From: Prorocentrum cordatum | Lineage: Eukaryota; Sar; Dinophyceae; Prorocentrales; Prorocentraceae | Direction of reading: 5' to 3' | Assembly (NCBI GenBank): GCA_963575745.1 | Contig: CAUYUJ010018727.1 | Coordinates: 95,001-159,000 of the forward strand | Length of the DNA stretch: 64,000 bases | In this document: positions 37,820-48,956 of the stretch, piece by piece | How the letters are laid out: the number at the start of each line of letters is the position of its first letter | Position numbering within the stretch: position 1 is the stretch's first letter | Notes under the pieces: model-generated | Databases searched by the model: none | Seen by the model: the letters and a program-made list of their open reading frames with translations, nothing else | What the model was told of the DNA's origin: nothing | Program-made: the position numbers and the translations under genes

Positions 37820-38645
37820 ATTGTTTCGCGGATAGAGGTCGGATCGTTGTCAAAATGTGGTTATAGCCTCAGTTCCGCGCGCATTCAGTGTAAAAGTAGG
37901 CAACAGTTTCACGTATGGACGGGGGGGGGTCAGAATGTGCATCTAGCCTTCGCACCCCGCGCATTCGTGTTAAAAGCATTCAGCAGTTTCTCGGATGGAC
38001 AGGGGGTAATGTTCAAAATGTGGTTCTCGCTTCAGCACCGCCAATATTCGCCTCATCAGCCTGCAGCCGTTTCAGGGATGGAGGGGGGTTCTATTTAAAA
38101 TCCGGCTGGCGCTGTAGTTGGCGCGCGTTCGTCTGATTTGTTTGCAGCCGTTTCACGGATTGGGGGCAGTTTTTTGTTTCAGAATTCGGTTATGGTGTTA
38201 GCCCTGCGCACATTCGTCGTAACAGTTTGTAGCAGTTTCACGGATGGAGGGGAGGAAGGGGGGGAGCAAAATATGGTGTTCGCCTCACCGCCGCGCGCAT
38301 TCGGTGTAAAATATGCAACACCTCGCCGATGGAGGACGGCCTCTCCTTCAAGACGTGGTTCTCGCTTGACCGCCGCGCACGCTCGTCTGAAACACTCGCA
38401 AAACAGTTGCACGGGTGGTGGGTGCGTTTTCCAAATGCGGTTGTCGCCTTAGTGCCGTGAACATTCGTTTCAAACGTTCGCATTTGTTTCACGGACGAAG
38501 GACGGTTCTTGTTCAAAGCGTTGTCCTCATTTTGGCGCCGCTAGCGAGGTGGTAACAGTCTCCAGGACCGAGCATTTGTCGTTTTCAAGCTGGGGCTCTT
38601 GCCGCGGCGCCGCGCGCATTTGTTCCCCACATCCTGAGTGGGGTT
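37820..38645 (+). repeat. Satellite J (~85-90 bp units)
   Basis: About nine diverged units with the order GCAGTTTCACGGATGGAGGG, TTCAAAATGTGGTTCTCGC, GCGCCGCGCGCATTCG and TGTTAAAA. Divergence between neighbours is high, so the array is old. Confidence 0.7.
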
Positions 38646-38721
38646 CTTGTTTTCCCAGAACACCCTCTCCTTCCCACCCACCTCCCGCTCCATCTTCCAT
38701 ACAGCACAATATTATTCCTAC

Positions 38722-38840
38722 CACACACACCATACCATACCATAGTTCCTACCACACATACCATACCATACCATACCATACCATACCATACCATACCATA
38801 CCATACCATACGTACCATACCGTACCATACCATACCATGG
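38722..38840 (+). repeat. (CCATA)n pentamer array
   Basis: CCATA pentamers, with CACA and CGTAC variants, directly left of the 76/77-bp satellite. Confidence 0.9.
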
Positions 38841-38848
38841 CGTACCAT

Positions 38849-39735
38849 CCTCTCCAGGGAGGCCCCGCCTGAGCGAGGAGGGTATCCGAAACCATACTAT
38901 TTACATGGTTTCGTGCCCCTCCCACCTCTCCAGGGAGGCCCCGCCTGAGCGAGGAGGGTATCCGCAAACCATACTATTTACATGGTTTCGTGCCCCTCCC
39001 ACCCCTCCAGGGAGGCCCCGCCTGAGCGAGGAGGGTATCCGCAAACCATACTATTTACATGGTTTCGTGCCCCTCCCACCCCTCCAGGGAGGCCCCGCCT
39101 GAGCGAGGAGGGTATCCGCAAACCATACTATTTACATGGTTTCGTGCCCCTCCCACCCCTCCAGGGAGGCCCCGCCTGAGCGAGGAGGGTATCGGAAACC
39201 ATACTATTTACATGGTTTCGTGCCCCTCCCACCCCTCCAGGGAGGCCCCGCCTGAGCGAGGAGGGTATCGGAAACCATACTATTTACATGGTTTCGTGCC
39301 CCTCCCACCCCTCCAGGGAGGCCCCGCCTGAGCGAGGAGGGTATCGGAATACCATACTATTTACATGGTTTCGTGCCCCTCCCACCCCTCCAGGGAGGCC
39401 CCGCCTGAGCGAGGAGGGTATCGGAAACCATACTATTTACATGGTTTCGTGCCCCTCCCACCCCTCCAGGGAGGCCCCGCCTGAGCGAGGAGGGTATCCG
39501 CAAACCATACTATTTACATGGTTTCGTGCCCCTCCCACCCCTCCAGGGAGGCCCCGCCTGAGCGAGGAGGGTATCGGAAAACCATACTATTTACATGGTT
39601 TCGTGCCCCTCCCACCCCTCCAGGGAGGCCCCGCCTGAGCGAGGAGGGTATCCGCAAACCATACTATTTACATGGTTTCGTGCCCCTCCCCCCTTCCAGC
39701 GGGGCCCCGCCAAAGCGAGGAGGGCATCAAGAAAA
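38849..39735 (+). repeat. 76/77-bp tandem repeat, 12 units
   Basis: Eleven nearly identical units and one diverged last unit. Each has CTCCAGGGAGGCCCCGCCTG, AGCGAGGAGGGTATC and CGAAACCATACTATTTACAT then GGTTTCGTGCCCCTCCC. CGAAACCAT and ATGGTTTCG are inverted arms around ACTATTTAC. Spacing of the GAGCGAGGAGGG word is 76 or 77 in every step. The head-to-tail frames are open but are satellite translations. Confidence 0.95.
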
Positions 39736-40174
39736 TGGGTCCCACGAAACCGTTAATCTCTTTATGTGGGGAACTCCGTTAGCATACATTTTTAATGCAA
39801 TGTTCCGTTTGATGGATGACTACTTCTTTTCAGAATGCAGTTTTCGCCAGAGGCGTCGTTCAATTAACTACTCGAGACTTCAACGAATGCAGCGTTGCGC
39901 GGATCCATGGCGGCTCCTCTTCAAAGTTGAGTTGTTGCTTGTGACTTCCTTCCTCGGAGTTGATGATCACACTGGTAATCTTGTGCCACGGTCACACGAC
40001 TGGGAGGCGGTCCTTCGTCGAAAGGGGGTTCTCGCTGGACAGACACCGTTGAAGTGCATGACCATGATCTTTTTCCTTCCTGGCTACTGGATGGGGCAAG
40101 AGTCGCCCCCCTCCCCCCCCCCCCCTTGGATCCGCCGGGGGGGTTGGGCACGTGCTGTTGAAACGGGTGGAGGG
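39736..40174. other. Unique sequence, no gene recognised
   Basis: Mixed composition (AT-richer near 39780-39870) with a C run near 40110-40122. No recognisable protein. Confidence 0.4.
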
Positions 40175-40225
40175 GCGTTGCAGGAGGAGGAGGAGGAGGA
40201 GGAGGAGGAGGAGGAGGAGGGGAGG
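40175..40225 (+). repeat. (GGA)n array
   Basis: About 50 bp of GGA, facing the TCC array at 40419 across ~190 bp. Confidence 0.9.
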
Positions 40226-40418
40226 AGGATCGGGAGGAGGAGGAAGGTTGGTCGCCCACCCGTCGATCAATATGCCACCCAGAGTGCGTGCCAGCGGGAT
40301 GCATTGCAACTTCTTCTCGGAGCCGGGCCTTCGCCAACACGGAAGGCTCAGCTGCGTGGTTGGTTTTTACAGGGGAGGGGGCGCCCTTTGAAGGCAACGG
40401 GAGGATTCCACCCCACCC

Positions 40419-40780
40419 CTCCTCCTCCTCCTCCTTCTCCTCCTCCTCCCTCCTCCTCCTCCTCCTCCTCCTCCTCCTCCTCCTCCTATCCCTCCTCCTC
40501 CTCCTCATCCTCCCCCTCGTCCTCCTCCTCCTCCTCTCCCTCCTCCTCCTCCCCCTCTTCCTCCTCCTCCCCCTCCTCATCCTCCTCCTTCTCCTCCTCC
40601 TGCTCCTGCTCCTCCTCCTCCCCCTCCTCCTCTTCCTCCTCCTCGTCCCCTCCTCTCCTCCTCCTCCCCCTCCTCCTCCTCCCTCCTCCTCGTCCCCCTC
40701 CTCTCCTCCTCCTCCCCCTCCTCCTCTTCCTCCTCCTCGTCCCCCTCCTCTCCTTCTCCTCGTCCCCCTCCCCCCCCATT
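40419..40780 (+). repeat. Long interrupted (TCC)n array
   Basis: TCC triplets with many CCCTCC, TTCTCC and CTCGTCC variants over ~360 bp. Confidence 0.95.
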
Positions 40781-40930
40781 CCGAAACGCAGTGAGGAAGG
40801 GATACCCAGGGCGGCGCCGCACCGATCGGCGCTCCTCGCGCGGCGCGAGTGCTGGCGGGCCCAGAGCTGAGTCTTGCTCGCGCGGGGCAAGAAGATGCTT
40901 GTCGCGCGCGTCGCGAGCCGAAGCTTAAGT

Positions 40931-41101
40931 CATAGGAGGAATATTTAAGGACATAGGAGGACATAGGACATAGGAGGAATATTTAAGAATAGTCAAAAAG
41001 TCGGGGAACAAGTTTTCCTCCATTTCTGATTATCTTGGAGGCTTGTGTTTGATTATGTTTGTTTGTTCGTCCAAAATCCGTCTGTAGGGGGACATGCCCG
41101 T
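40931..41101. mobile_element. MITE family A, copy 2
   Basis: CATAGGAGGAATATTTAAG occurs twice at the left, then AATAGTCAAAAAGTCGGGG. The right end is AAAATCCGTCTGTAGGGGGA then CATGCCCG, matching the right ends of the copies at 600 and 48074. Confidence 0.55.
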
Positions 41102-42045
41102 CCTAATGCTTGTCGCGCGCATCGCAACCCGACGGTGCTGCAGGCAGCATTTCGCAACCTCAGAGCTCCCCAATGCCGTCGTCGATGCGGAGAGGGGTGA
41201 TGAACTTTTCGGTCGTTCTTGGGGGTGTTCTCGCCTCGGGCTGCTCTGCAGCAGCGGCGCCTCGTCGAGAGCTCTCCGGGGGTGCTCGGATTGTCCCAAG
41301 CCGCCGGAGGCCCAAGACATGGCCCGAAAACCACCAGGCCACTCGCGCTCGCGCGTGGCGGGCCAAACGCCGCAGGGCACAAACGGGTCTGATCATGAGA
41401 TCGACCTTACAAAGCAGAGGGTGCAAGTTATTCTGTTTACAAGGATGTGTGCCCTCGTTGTCTGGAGCACGGGTCGCCTTCGGAAGAGACTTCGTATCAT
41501 CGTGGGTCTCCTCTGGTATCAGTTCTGCTTGTAGTGGGCGGTCAGGGATAGTTCCTGCTTCGGGCAGCCCTTCATCGAGCCAGAGTTTTTTCTTTGATTG
41601 TACGCAGCTTGAGTTTCATCGAATCACGCATCTTACCCCATGTAGATACTGTCTAGTAATTCCTGGATCAAGCGGTTCCAGGGTTTCCCTGAACACATTT
41701 GGGGACCCAACGCCAGGGCCCTGCCTGGGCCAGGTGTATCCCAGATAACTCGGGTGCCCAGATTTCTCCCCGTCGTCCTCGCAGCTGCTTGTTTTTGCTC
41801 TTTGGCCCGCGTGGCTTACCACGGCCACACGCCACAGGCATGCCTGGATAATCATACTTCGAGAAGAAATCATGATAACAGGCCCAGGTGTCCCGTGCGA
41901 TCGGCGTCATTGGCGCGACAGGCTCAGGCGCAGGCACGATGCGTTGTCTCAGGAGGCTCGATAGTGCTGGATCCAGGGTTTTCGGAAGGCATGTCGTACG
42001 ATTGGAGCCTGTTTCTTCTTCCGGGGCGATGATGGCCGTCGGCGG
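41102..42045. other. No confident gene
   Basis: Unique-looking sequence with several open frames on both strands, none with a recognisable motif. Confidence 0.4.
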
Positions 42046-42049
42046 CGGG

Positions 42050-43110
42050 AGCGGGCCGGTGACGTCGCGCTTCGCGCCGGCGGCGTTTGGGAGTGCTTTG
42101 TAATGTCCGAGGACAGGTAGCAGCAGCATGTAGGCGGCGATGTGCACCACAGCGCCTGTGTACACCAAAGAGCCTGCGTGCACCACAGCGCTTGTGTACA
42201 CTGCGCCTGCGCACACCACATCCGCCGTGTGCAACACAGCACCAGTGTACACCACAGTGCATACGTACACTACAGCGCCTGTGTACACCACAGCGCCTGT
42301 GTGCACCACAGCAACCGTGTGTATCAGAACTCCTGTGGATCCCACAGAAGACAATTTTTGTATATAGGACTTGCAAAATCATCCTCATGAAAAAAAGGAG
42401 CGCCTCTGGAATTCCCGAGTCCTCCAGAGGAGGAGGAGGAAGAAAGAGTACGAGGAGGAGGAAGAGGAGGAGGAGGAGGAGGAAGAGGAGGAGGCGGAGG
42501 AGGAGGAGGAAGAGGAGGTGCCGTGCCGGGCCTTTGGGATCGGGACTCCGGGACGCGCGCACAGACAGGGGCGGCGTCTTCATGAAGAAGTTCGCTTGAG
42601 TCGCGGGTCATTGTGGAGGCAGTGCAGTGGGAGGCCTTGTGGCATGGGGGCGCTGTGGCATGGCACCATGGCGACTCTTGTCCATGTACTGTGCACGCAG
42701 GCATTGTGGTGTACACCAGCGTAGTGTTGCACGCGGGCGCTGTGGTATAGACAAGCGCTGTGGTGTGAACAGGCGCTGTGGTGCACGCGATCGCTGTGGT
42801 GGACACGGGCGCTGTGTTGCAGACGGCTGCTGCTGTGTACACATTCGCTGTGGTGTACACAGGTGATGTGGTCCACGCAAGCACTGGTGTACACAGGCGC
42901 TGCGTTGCATACGGCTGTTGCGGTGTACGCAGGCGCTGTGGCGTGTGCGCGCGCTGCGGTGCACGCGAGCACTGTGGTGTAGACAGGCGCTGTGGTGCGA
43001 ATCGCCGCGGACATGCTGCTCCTGCGTCGCCTCGATCATCCCTGGGCGTTCTCCGGCGCCGCCAGCGCGGAGCGTGGCGTCACGCTGTTGGGTTGCGGTG
43101 GCGGGCGAAG
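42050..43110. repeat. Foldback structure with minisatellite arms
   Basis: The left arm (about 42050-42350) is made of ~18-bp units like GCGCCTGTGTACACCACA. The right arm (about 42690-43110) carries the reverse complement, like TGTGGTGTACACAGGCGC. Arm outer parts also match inverted: GCAGCAGCATGTAGGCGGCG on the left and CGCCGCGGACATGCTGCTCC on the right. A (GGA)n core lies at 42427-42520, flanked by a second inverted pair (CATGAAAAAAAGGAGCGCC and GGCGGCGTCTTCATG). Confidence 0.7.
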
Positions 43111-43360
43111 CCCGCGACGGCCGTTATCACGGATTTTTTGTTTAGCCCCCCAAACAAAAATCTACACAGATTTTGTGTCACTGGTGATGTCCAGGGGTCT
43201 CGGGATATGTCGGGGGGGGAGGGTGCATACTACGCCACCAATATGCAAAGTCGTGTACTTTTGTATCGTGCCTTCCTGCCCCCTTTCATGCCTCGAGTGC
43301 TCTCTCGTGAATTGCCGCCATTTCACTGGTCGAACCTTTGCTCCAGGATCGGGGAAGGAG

Positions 43361-43511
43361 AAGTACGGATACCGTCGCCGTTGCCCTTGCTTCGTTTTCG
43401 AATATCTGGGCTTCTTGGGAGGCCCTCGTTGCCAACGCTGGGTTCGCTTCGCATTTTTTGGCAGAACGCACCCCGGGAGAGGTCTGGGGAATAGCGGTAT
43501 CGGTATCTTTT
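43361..43511. mobile_element. MITE family E, copy 2
   Basis: Left AAGTACGGATACCGTCG and right GCGGTATCGGTATCTTTT are inverted. The interior CAGAACGCACCCCGGGAGAG then GTCTGGGGAATAGCGG defines the family. Confidence 0.65.
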
Positions 43512-43709
43512 GGTTTCCCCACAGCGGGGCGTCCGTTGAAGGACGTTTAATACTTGGGCGCAAAGGTGTCAACGTGATTGGTGCACTTTTCACACACACA
43601 CACACACCAGGGCATTCTGGTCATTGCACAGTCAGTGCAGGCTGTTTGGTGCGCAGGCACAGTGCCCTTCGCCCCCCACCCCGATCTTTCAGCCGCTGGG
43701 CTTCTTTGC

Positions 43710-44492
43710 TGAAGAAAGTGAGATTGGCGAGTGACCATAACATATGCAGTTCTGGGGGATCGGTTGTGAGAGTCCTCTTCGGTGGCGGTCCCCACGGGGC
43801 CTCGAAATGTGTGAGCGGTGTGCCGAAACGGGGCGGGGGCGACGCATGTGGACTGTGCCACTGGAGCCTTCTGGGGAGCTCCCTACGGGGGCTAGAAACA
43901 TGTGATGGGGTGTGCCGGCATGGTGTGGGGGGACGCATGTGGACTGCGCCAGTGGGGCCTTCGGTGGAGTTCCCGCTTAGGGCACGATGCGTGTGACCGA
44001 AGTGCGGCGGGGGGGTGCATGTAGATGCGGCCTGCGGGGCCTTGGGTGGAGCTCCCTTTGGGGTACGAAACCTGTGAGGGGTGTGCAAAATGGGGCGGGA
44101 GGGCGCATGTGCACTGTGCCACTTTCGCCTTCGGTGGAGCTCCCTGTGTGGCCGCGATGCGTGTGAGGGGTGTGCCGGCATAGTGCGCGGGGGACGCATG
44201 TGGACTGTGCCAGTGGAGCATTTGGTGGAGCTCCTTATCCGCGCCATGAAACGTGCGAGGGGTGTGCCGACATGTGGCGGAGTGACGCATGCGAGCTGTG
44301 CCACTGGGGCCTTCGAAGGTTCTCCTTAGAGGGCACGGAGTGTGTGCGCGTTGTACAAGTATGTGACGAGGTTGTTGTGCGGAATGCAGCAGCAGGGATG
44401 GGAGGAGGGAGGAGGGTGAGGAGAGGAGAGGAGACGCGAGCCGCCCTCTTTTAAAAACGAAGGGGCCCAACACCACAAGATGGTCGGAAAAC
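43710..44492 (-). mobile_element. Composite satellite element, copy II (minus)
   Basis: Read on minus: the 5' module is at 44441-44492 (plus strand shows GGGGCCCAACACCACAAGAT then GGTCGGAAAAC) and a GGA-rich tract (plus) at 44395-44440 follows. About six ~87-bp units then appear on plus as GTGTGAGGGGTGTGCCGGCA, GACGCATGTGGACTGTGCCA and GGTGGAGCTCCCT. The 3' module is at ~43710-43755 (ATTGGCGAGTGACCATAACA). Confidence 0.65.
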
Positions 44493-44906
44493 AAGCTGCA
44501 GTCAGTGCGAGGCGCCAGATGGGGGAGTTGAGCAGCACGTCGCCGGCAGCGCGTGCGCGGCAAGGCTGTTGCGTCCTCTCCATCTGGATCTTGGGCCACA
44601 GATCTCGGGCTGTTCTGAGAAGGCCATATGGTTGCCCCCACTCGGGCCCCGTGCCGAGCTGGTACCACCCCTTAGTCAGGGGAGAAGAAGAAGAATAAGT
44701 TGGCTGCACACACGAGAAGGGACTGGTGCCGCGGGGGTGCGGCCTGCTGAGAACGCGGGGGGCTCCGTCAAAGGGCCCGGGGGCTTCAAAGAAGGAGCCA
44801 GGGGTGCTTCTGAAAAGGCCTTTGCCTTCTGAGGCACCCTCCCCACTTCTCAGAGGCCGCCCCCTTCGGGCCACCCCACTGCGCCCGCTGCCAACACAGC
44901 GTAGCT
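44493..44906. other. No gene recognised
   Basis: Unique-looking GC-rich sequence between a composite element and a MITE. Confidence 0.4.
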
Positions 44907-45051
44907 ACAGATACCGATGCGTTCTCACCGCCTTTACTTGTTTTGGCCTGCTGAGGGTCATCGTCGCCTCCTGCTGGACCCGCCTCAGTCAGAATCTTGA
45001 TCAGAACGCACCCTGGAAGAGGCCTGGGGAGTTACAGTATTGGTATTGTTG
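44907..45051. mobile_element. MITE family E, diverged copy 3
   Basis: Left ACAGATACCGATGCG and right ACAGTATTGGTATTG. The interior CAGAACGCACCCTGGAAGAG then GCCTGGGGAGTTACAGTAT matches the family block. Confidence 0.5.
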
Positions 45052-45851
45052 TGTTCCCCTATCGATTATTCCTGAGGGATTTCTTGTGCACTGCCAGTCT
45101 TGCCTTTACGGCGCTTCTTTCCCGAAAGCAAGGTGCAAGAACGCTTCAGCTTTTACCTGGAGCGTCGTGCGCAAGCTCAAGGAGAACCCTGGCTCCCTGA
45201 GGCGGGCCCTGCTTTCGACGCCGTGCAGCGGCTACAGCCAGGGGCAACCCATGATGTGTTTTGTCCCAGGGTTGCACCAGTGGGCGATCGGATGCGACGA
45301 TCCGCCGAAAGTGCAGCTTGGAGCCGCTCACCGGGAGCGAAGATCGGTGTCATCGGGGGAGACGCCACTCACGATCCCGTCCGAGGCTTAGGATGCAACC
45401 CTGGAAGTCTGAATTCGGCGTCGGCACTGGCAGATCCGTGACCGGAAAATGATACAAATATTGTTTTTTCCCGCCTGAACCTGGCATAATCCAGCGTAAC
45501 ATTGCTGAAAACCGCGGGCGGGCACTATCCGGCCTCATCCAGCTTGATGGCCCCTTGATTGTGCTTAATAGTTCCTACTTGTTTGCATCAGTAAGGTGGT
45601 GATTCGGAAGCATATCATGGGAGCCTGGTGTGCCCTCGCAACTCCTTCTTTAGAGCGCATCCGCGTGCGCCAGCGACTCCACAATCTTTGAGACAGCGCC
45701 GATCCAGCGACAATCCAGCGTCGACGCGCGTCGATCAGCCTCGATCTCGCAAGAGCCAGCACCGCGGCGTGGGTGGCTCCCGTGCGTTGCCACCGAAGTC
45801 CGACCTTCTCATCCGAGCCGTTGCTTCTCGTCATGCAGTCAGACCCGATTA
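45052..45851. other. No confident gene; repeat I fragment
   Basis: 45100-45400 has two open plus frames without motifs. 45480-45575 shares words with 35340-35400. No gene is called. Confidence 0.35.
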
Positions 45852-45994
45852 GTAGGTCGACCCTGCCAAGTCACGGGTACCCGTGTGTCCTGTGTCTCGC
45901 GACCCGTGCCTCCCACATTCCTATGGCAGTGTGCCCCTCGGAAGGGGTCTTTTGTCCTCTCGCGGGCCCTCTCCAATCACGTCCGACTGTGCGA
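45852..45994. repeat. Dispersed repeat B (partial mariner-type MITE)
   Basis: TAGGTCGACCCTGCCAAG, GTGTCCTGTGTCTCGCGACC, CCCTCGGAAGGGGTCTTTTG and CCAATCACGTCCGACTG match 56487-56626. The right end GTCCGACTG resembles the terminal repeat of the intact copy there; the left terminus is missing. Confidence 0.6.
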
Positions 45995-46864
45995 CGCTGT
46001 GCTTGGGCCGCGCCTGGGCTTGGGAGCTCCGCCGGCGGCGTCGCCCGCGGATGTGGCCCGCCGGTCGGTGCGTCCGCGAGCGGCCGCGCCGAGGCGTGGG
46101 CAGGCAGAGGCAGGCGGAGTGGGGAAGAGGCAGAGGCAGGGCGGCGGCCCCGCGCGAGCGTTCCCGGGTGGAGCGCCGCGAGGGGCCGGCGTTGCTCGGG
46201 GGCGGCCGAGAGGGGGGTGCCGACGGGGGTATGTGGAGGACGATGAAGGGAGAGGAAGCATGCTGCCAAATGATTTCCAGATGTCTAAAGCATGTATTAA
46301 ACATGTACAAAAGCATGTTTCAAGCATGTTTAGAACATATGTCTCCGACATGTTTTAAACACATGTTATATTCAATGATAGGACTGTTAGGGTGTCCATT
46401 GTCGTGGCATCCACCAGGCTAGGGTTATGTCGGGCCTGTCCCTCTACAGGAGGAAGATTCAAAAGTAGTATACAAATAGTCTGGGGATTGATTTTCTGAT
46501 TATTTTTTGAGCATTTGGGGATCATCATGGCGGAGATATTATGGCGGGGGCCATGATGTCTCCCCAGATTTCGCGGCGCCTCCTCTTAGTTCATGACGAC
46601 CCTGCCCCCCCCCTGGGCTGCGCACGTGCTGCCGGCCGTGATTTGCACCACCACCCCTGTAGGACGCCCCCCCCTCTTGGCCGCTCCCGAGTCGCAGGCT
46701 CGGCGCTCTGGGAGAGTCGCGAGCGAACCGCGCGGTGGCCGAAGCGGGCGTGCAGAGGCGCCAGGGCACGGTGCGAAGCTGCAGGCGCAGCGTGCGCTGC
46801 GGTGAGCAGTGGGCACGCTCTCGTCGAGGATCGGAAAGAGCCCCTCAAGCCTGATAGCGCAGTG
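45995..46864. other. Mixed non-coding with ACATGTTT repeats and MITE A fragment
   Basis: 46270-46370 holds several ACATGTTTTAAAC-like words. 46426-46530 (GTCGGGCCTGTCCCTCTACA then GGAGGAAGATTCAAAAGTAG) is the left part of a family A MITE. The remainder is GC-rich without a recognised gene. Confidence 0.45.
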
Positions 46865-47040
46865 AAGACGTGGCCTCGCTGAGGCTCCCGTCGTTGCACC
46901 AGGGATGAGGATGAGAAGGCTGTGCGGTCTGGTCCGGTACATCTGCGCAGAGGACCTCCTGTCCCTGAGGCGCTGGCCCTCATCACTTCGGTCGCCTCCC
47001 AAAAGGTTAGGGGTACTTAGATTGTTTATCATTCAGCGAT
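46865..47040. repeat. Dispersed repeat L, copy 2
   Basis: GTGAAGACGTGGCCTCGCTG, CGGTACATCTGCGCAGAGGA and CCCAAAAGGTTAGGGGTACT follow the order seen at 6485-6620. Confidence 0.5.
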
Positions 47041-47566
47041 GGAAGCGCCATCTAGGTCTCGGCGCTCTGGCGCTGCGTCGCCCCTGCCGAGCTCTTAGAG
47101 GGCCCCCCCCCGGGGCGCACGTCGGCGACTGTCCTGTCCTGTCCACGATGGCGGCCTTGTGCCTTTTTCTCTTTTCCCCCCCCAGCTTGCTCTCCCCGGC
47201 TCACCACCACTGCAGCTCCCAGCCTGGCGCACGCGCGTCTTGGCGAGCGAGACGCCCGACCGGCGCACTTTCCGATGCGATCGGGCCTTCCCGGCTCGAT
47301 GCTGTGGCTGGCCTCTTGCAGCGGCTCGGCGGGGGGGGTGGCGGCAGGCTCCCGCCCAAGAGGACCCCAAGACGGCGCCGAGGCAGCTCCGCGGCGGTGC
47401 AGGGGCAGAGGGCGGACTCCAGGCTGCGCAGGCAAGCGAAGACGAGTGGCCCGCGAGCCTGGCAGGGCACAGTAGTTATGGATCTGCGACGCCCGCTCGT
47501 TGTCTCCTCCTCTGAGGGCCGTCGATGTCGACGCCCCCCTCCTCCATGCTCTTCTCTCTCTATACA
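47041..47566. other. GC-rich, no confident gene
   Basis: Two overlapping plus frames at 47200-47510 are Arg/Gly/Ala-rich without motifs. Confidence 0.35.
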
Positions 47567-47719
47567 TAGTGGAGGCCCATGCCAAGAGACACCCTCCAGG
47601 GTGCCCTGGGTTTCTGGAGGTTCGATGGCTCTGCTGTGGACGGCGCGACGTGCCCGCACCAGAAGACACCAATGGGTTGGGTTTCTTGTGGAAGACTTCT
47701 TGCGGTCGGGCCTCCACTG
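47567..47719. mobile_element. MITE family N, copy 2, with TACA target duplication
   Basis: Inverted ends TAGTGGAGGCCC and GGGCCTCCACTG bound 153 bp. TACA lies at both flanks (47563-47566 and 47720-47723), consistent with a 4-bp target-site duplication. The interior matches 22179-22354. Confidence 0.65.
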
Positions 47720-47792
47720 TACATATTTACATATATATATATATACATATACATACATATTTATATACATATATATGTGTGTGTGAATGTGA

Positions 47793-47826
<34 letters not shown>

Positions 47827-47836
47827 CTGTGTGTGT
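47720..47836 (+). repeat. (TA)n/(GT)n microsatellite
   Basis: ATATATAC words followed by GT runs, from the right edge of MITE N copy 2. Confidence 0.9.
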
Positions 47837-48073
47837 ATCGTGAGCGCTATCATGCAAGGTGACAGCACGAGCGACGGTCTCGTCACATCACCAGGCCGCG
47901 GTGTCGTGCTGGGCTGCGCCTGCAGGCCCGCCGCCGGGCGGCGCGGCGCGACGGCTGCCGGGGCCGCGGCCCCAGCTCCAGGCCTTTGCGGCCCCGCCTC
48001 GCCCCCGTGGCCGCGCGCTGCTCCGCGTGGGCCCTGCGTCCTCCTCCGGTTGTCGGCTGTCCGCAAGCCTTGC

Positions 48074-48266
48074 GTCGGGCCTGTCCCTTAACAGGAAGAA
48101 TAAGAAGATTCAAATGTTCAGAAATAGTCACATAATAGTCGGGGTGCGATTTTTTGCGTACTTTTGACGGGGTACGATTTTTTGAGGTACTTTTGAATCT
48201 TTGTCGCACATGTTTCGCTATCTTTAGTTATCTTGCAAAATCCGCCTGTAGGAGGACATGCCCGAC
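48074..48266. mobile_element. MITE family A, copy 4 (best copy)
   Basis: Left GTCGGGCCTGTCCCTTAACA then GGAAGAA; right AAATCCGCCTGTAGGAGGAC then ATGCCCGACC. The ends are inverted over ~20 bp with few mismatches. The interior is AT-rich (AATAGTCGGGGTGCGATTTT). Confidence 0.65.
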
Positions 48267-48707
48267 CGGAAGCGAGCCCCCCCGGCCTCCGACGCGGTCA
48301 AGCGATCTGGCCCTGCCTCGAAACATAGATGCGTGCCTGGTTTGGGCGTCGCCTAACGGAGCGGCGATGAATTGGGGGGGGGGAGGGGGGGGGCAGCGAG
48401 GGCTGCAGACAAGGGGCCCTTTAGGGCCCAAAAGTGAGTCTTGAGGGCCCGAGAAGTGCACCTTCCTCCCCCCCGCCCCAAATATCGCCCCCCCCCCCCC
48501 CCCATTAAGCGACGCCCAGAAGCGGCGTCGTGCCAAAAGGTGCACCACGGAGCGCGCCAGGGGACGTGCCAGGGGGGCGCCTCAGGGGGCGTTCCCGGGC
48601 AGCCCCAGGGAAGATACAGAGGGGGCATCCCGAGGGGCGTGTCGTCCCCTCTTGCCCTGCCTCCCTCTCTCCTCGCCCCAGATCCCCTCCCACCTCCTTG
48701 ACCTCAG

Positions 48708-48955
48708 GAGGAGGAGGAGGAGGAGGAGGAGGAGGAGGAGGAGGAGGAGCAGGAGGGGATGTTGGAGGAGGAGGGGATGGTGGAGGAGGAGGGGATGGCG
48801 GAGGAGGAGGAGGAGGCGGAGTAGGAGAAGGAGGAGGAACAGGAACAGGAACAGGAACAGGAACAGGAACAGGAACAGGAACAGGAGGGGGAGGAGGGGG
48901 AGGAGGAGGGGGAGGAGGAGGAGGAGGAGGAGGAGGAGGAGGAGGAGGAGGAGCC
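48708..48955 (+). repeat. (GGA)n array with (GGAACA)n hexamer block
   Basis: GGA triplets, with about nine GGAACA hexamers at ~48834-48888. Confidence 0.95.
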
Positions 48956-48956
48956 C

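Noticed and set aside
38849-39735. CRISPR-like array
   Set aside because: Units are identical head-to-tail with no variable spacers; it is a tandem satellite in a eukaryote.
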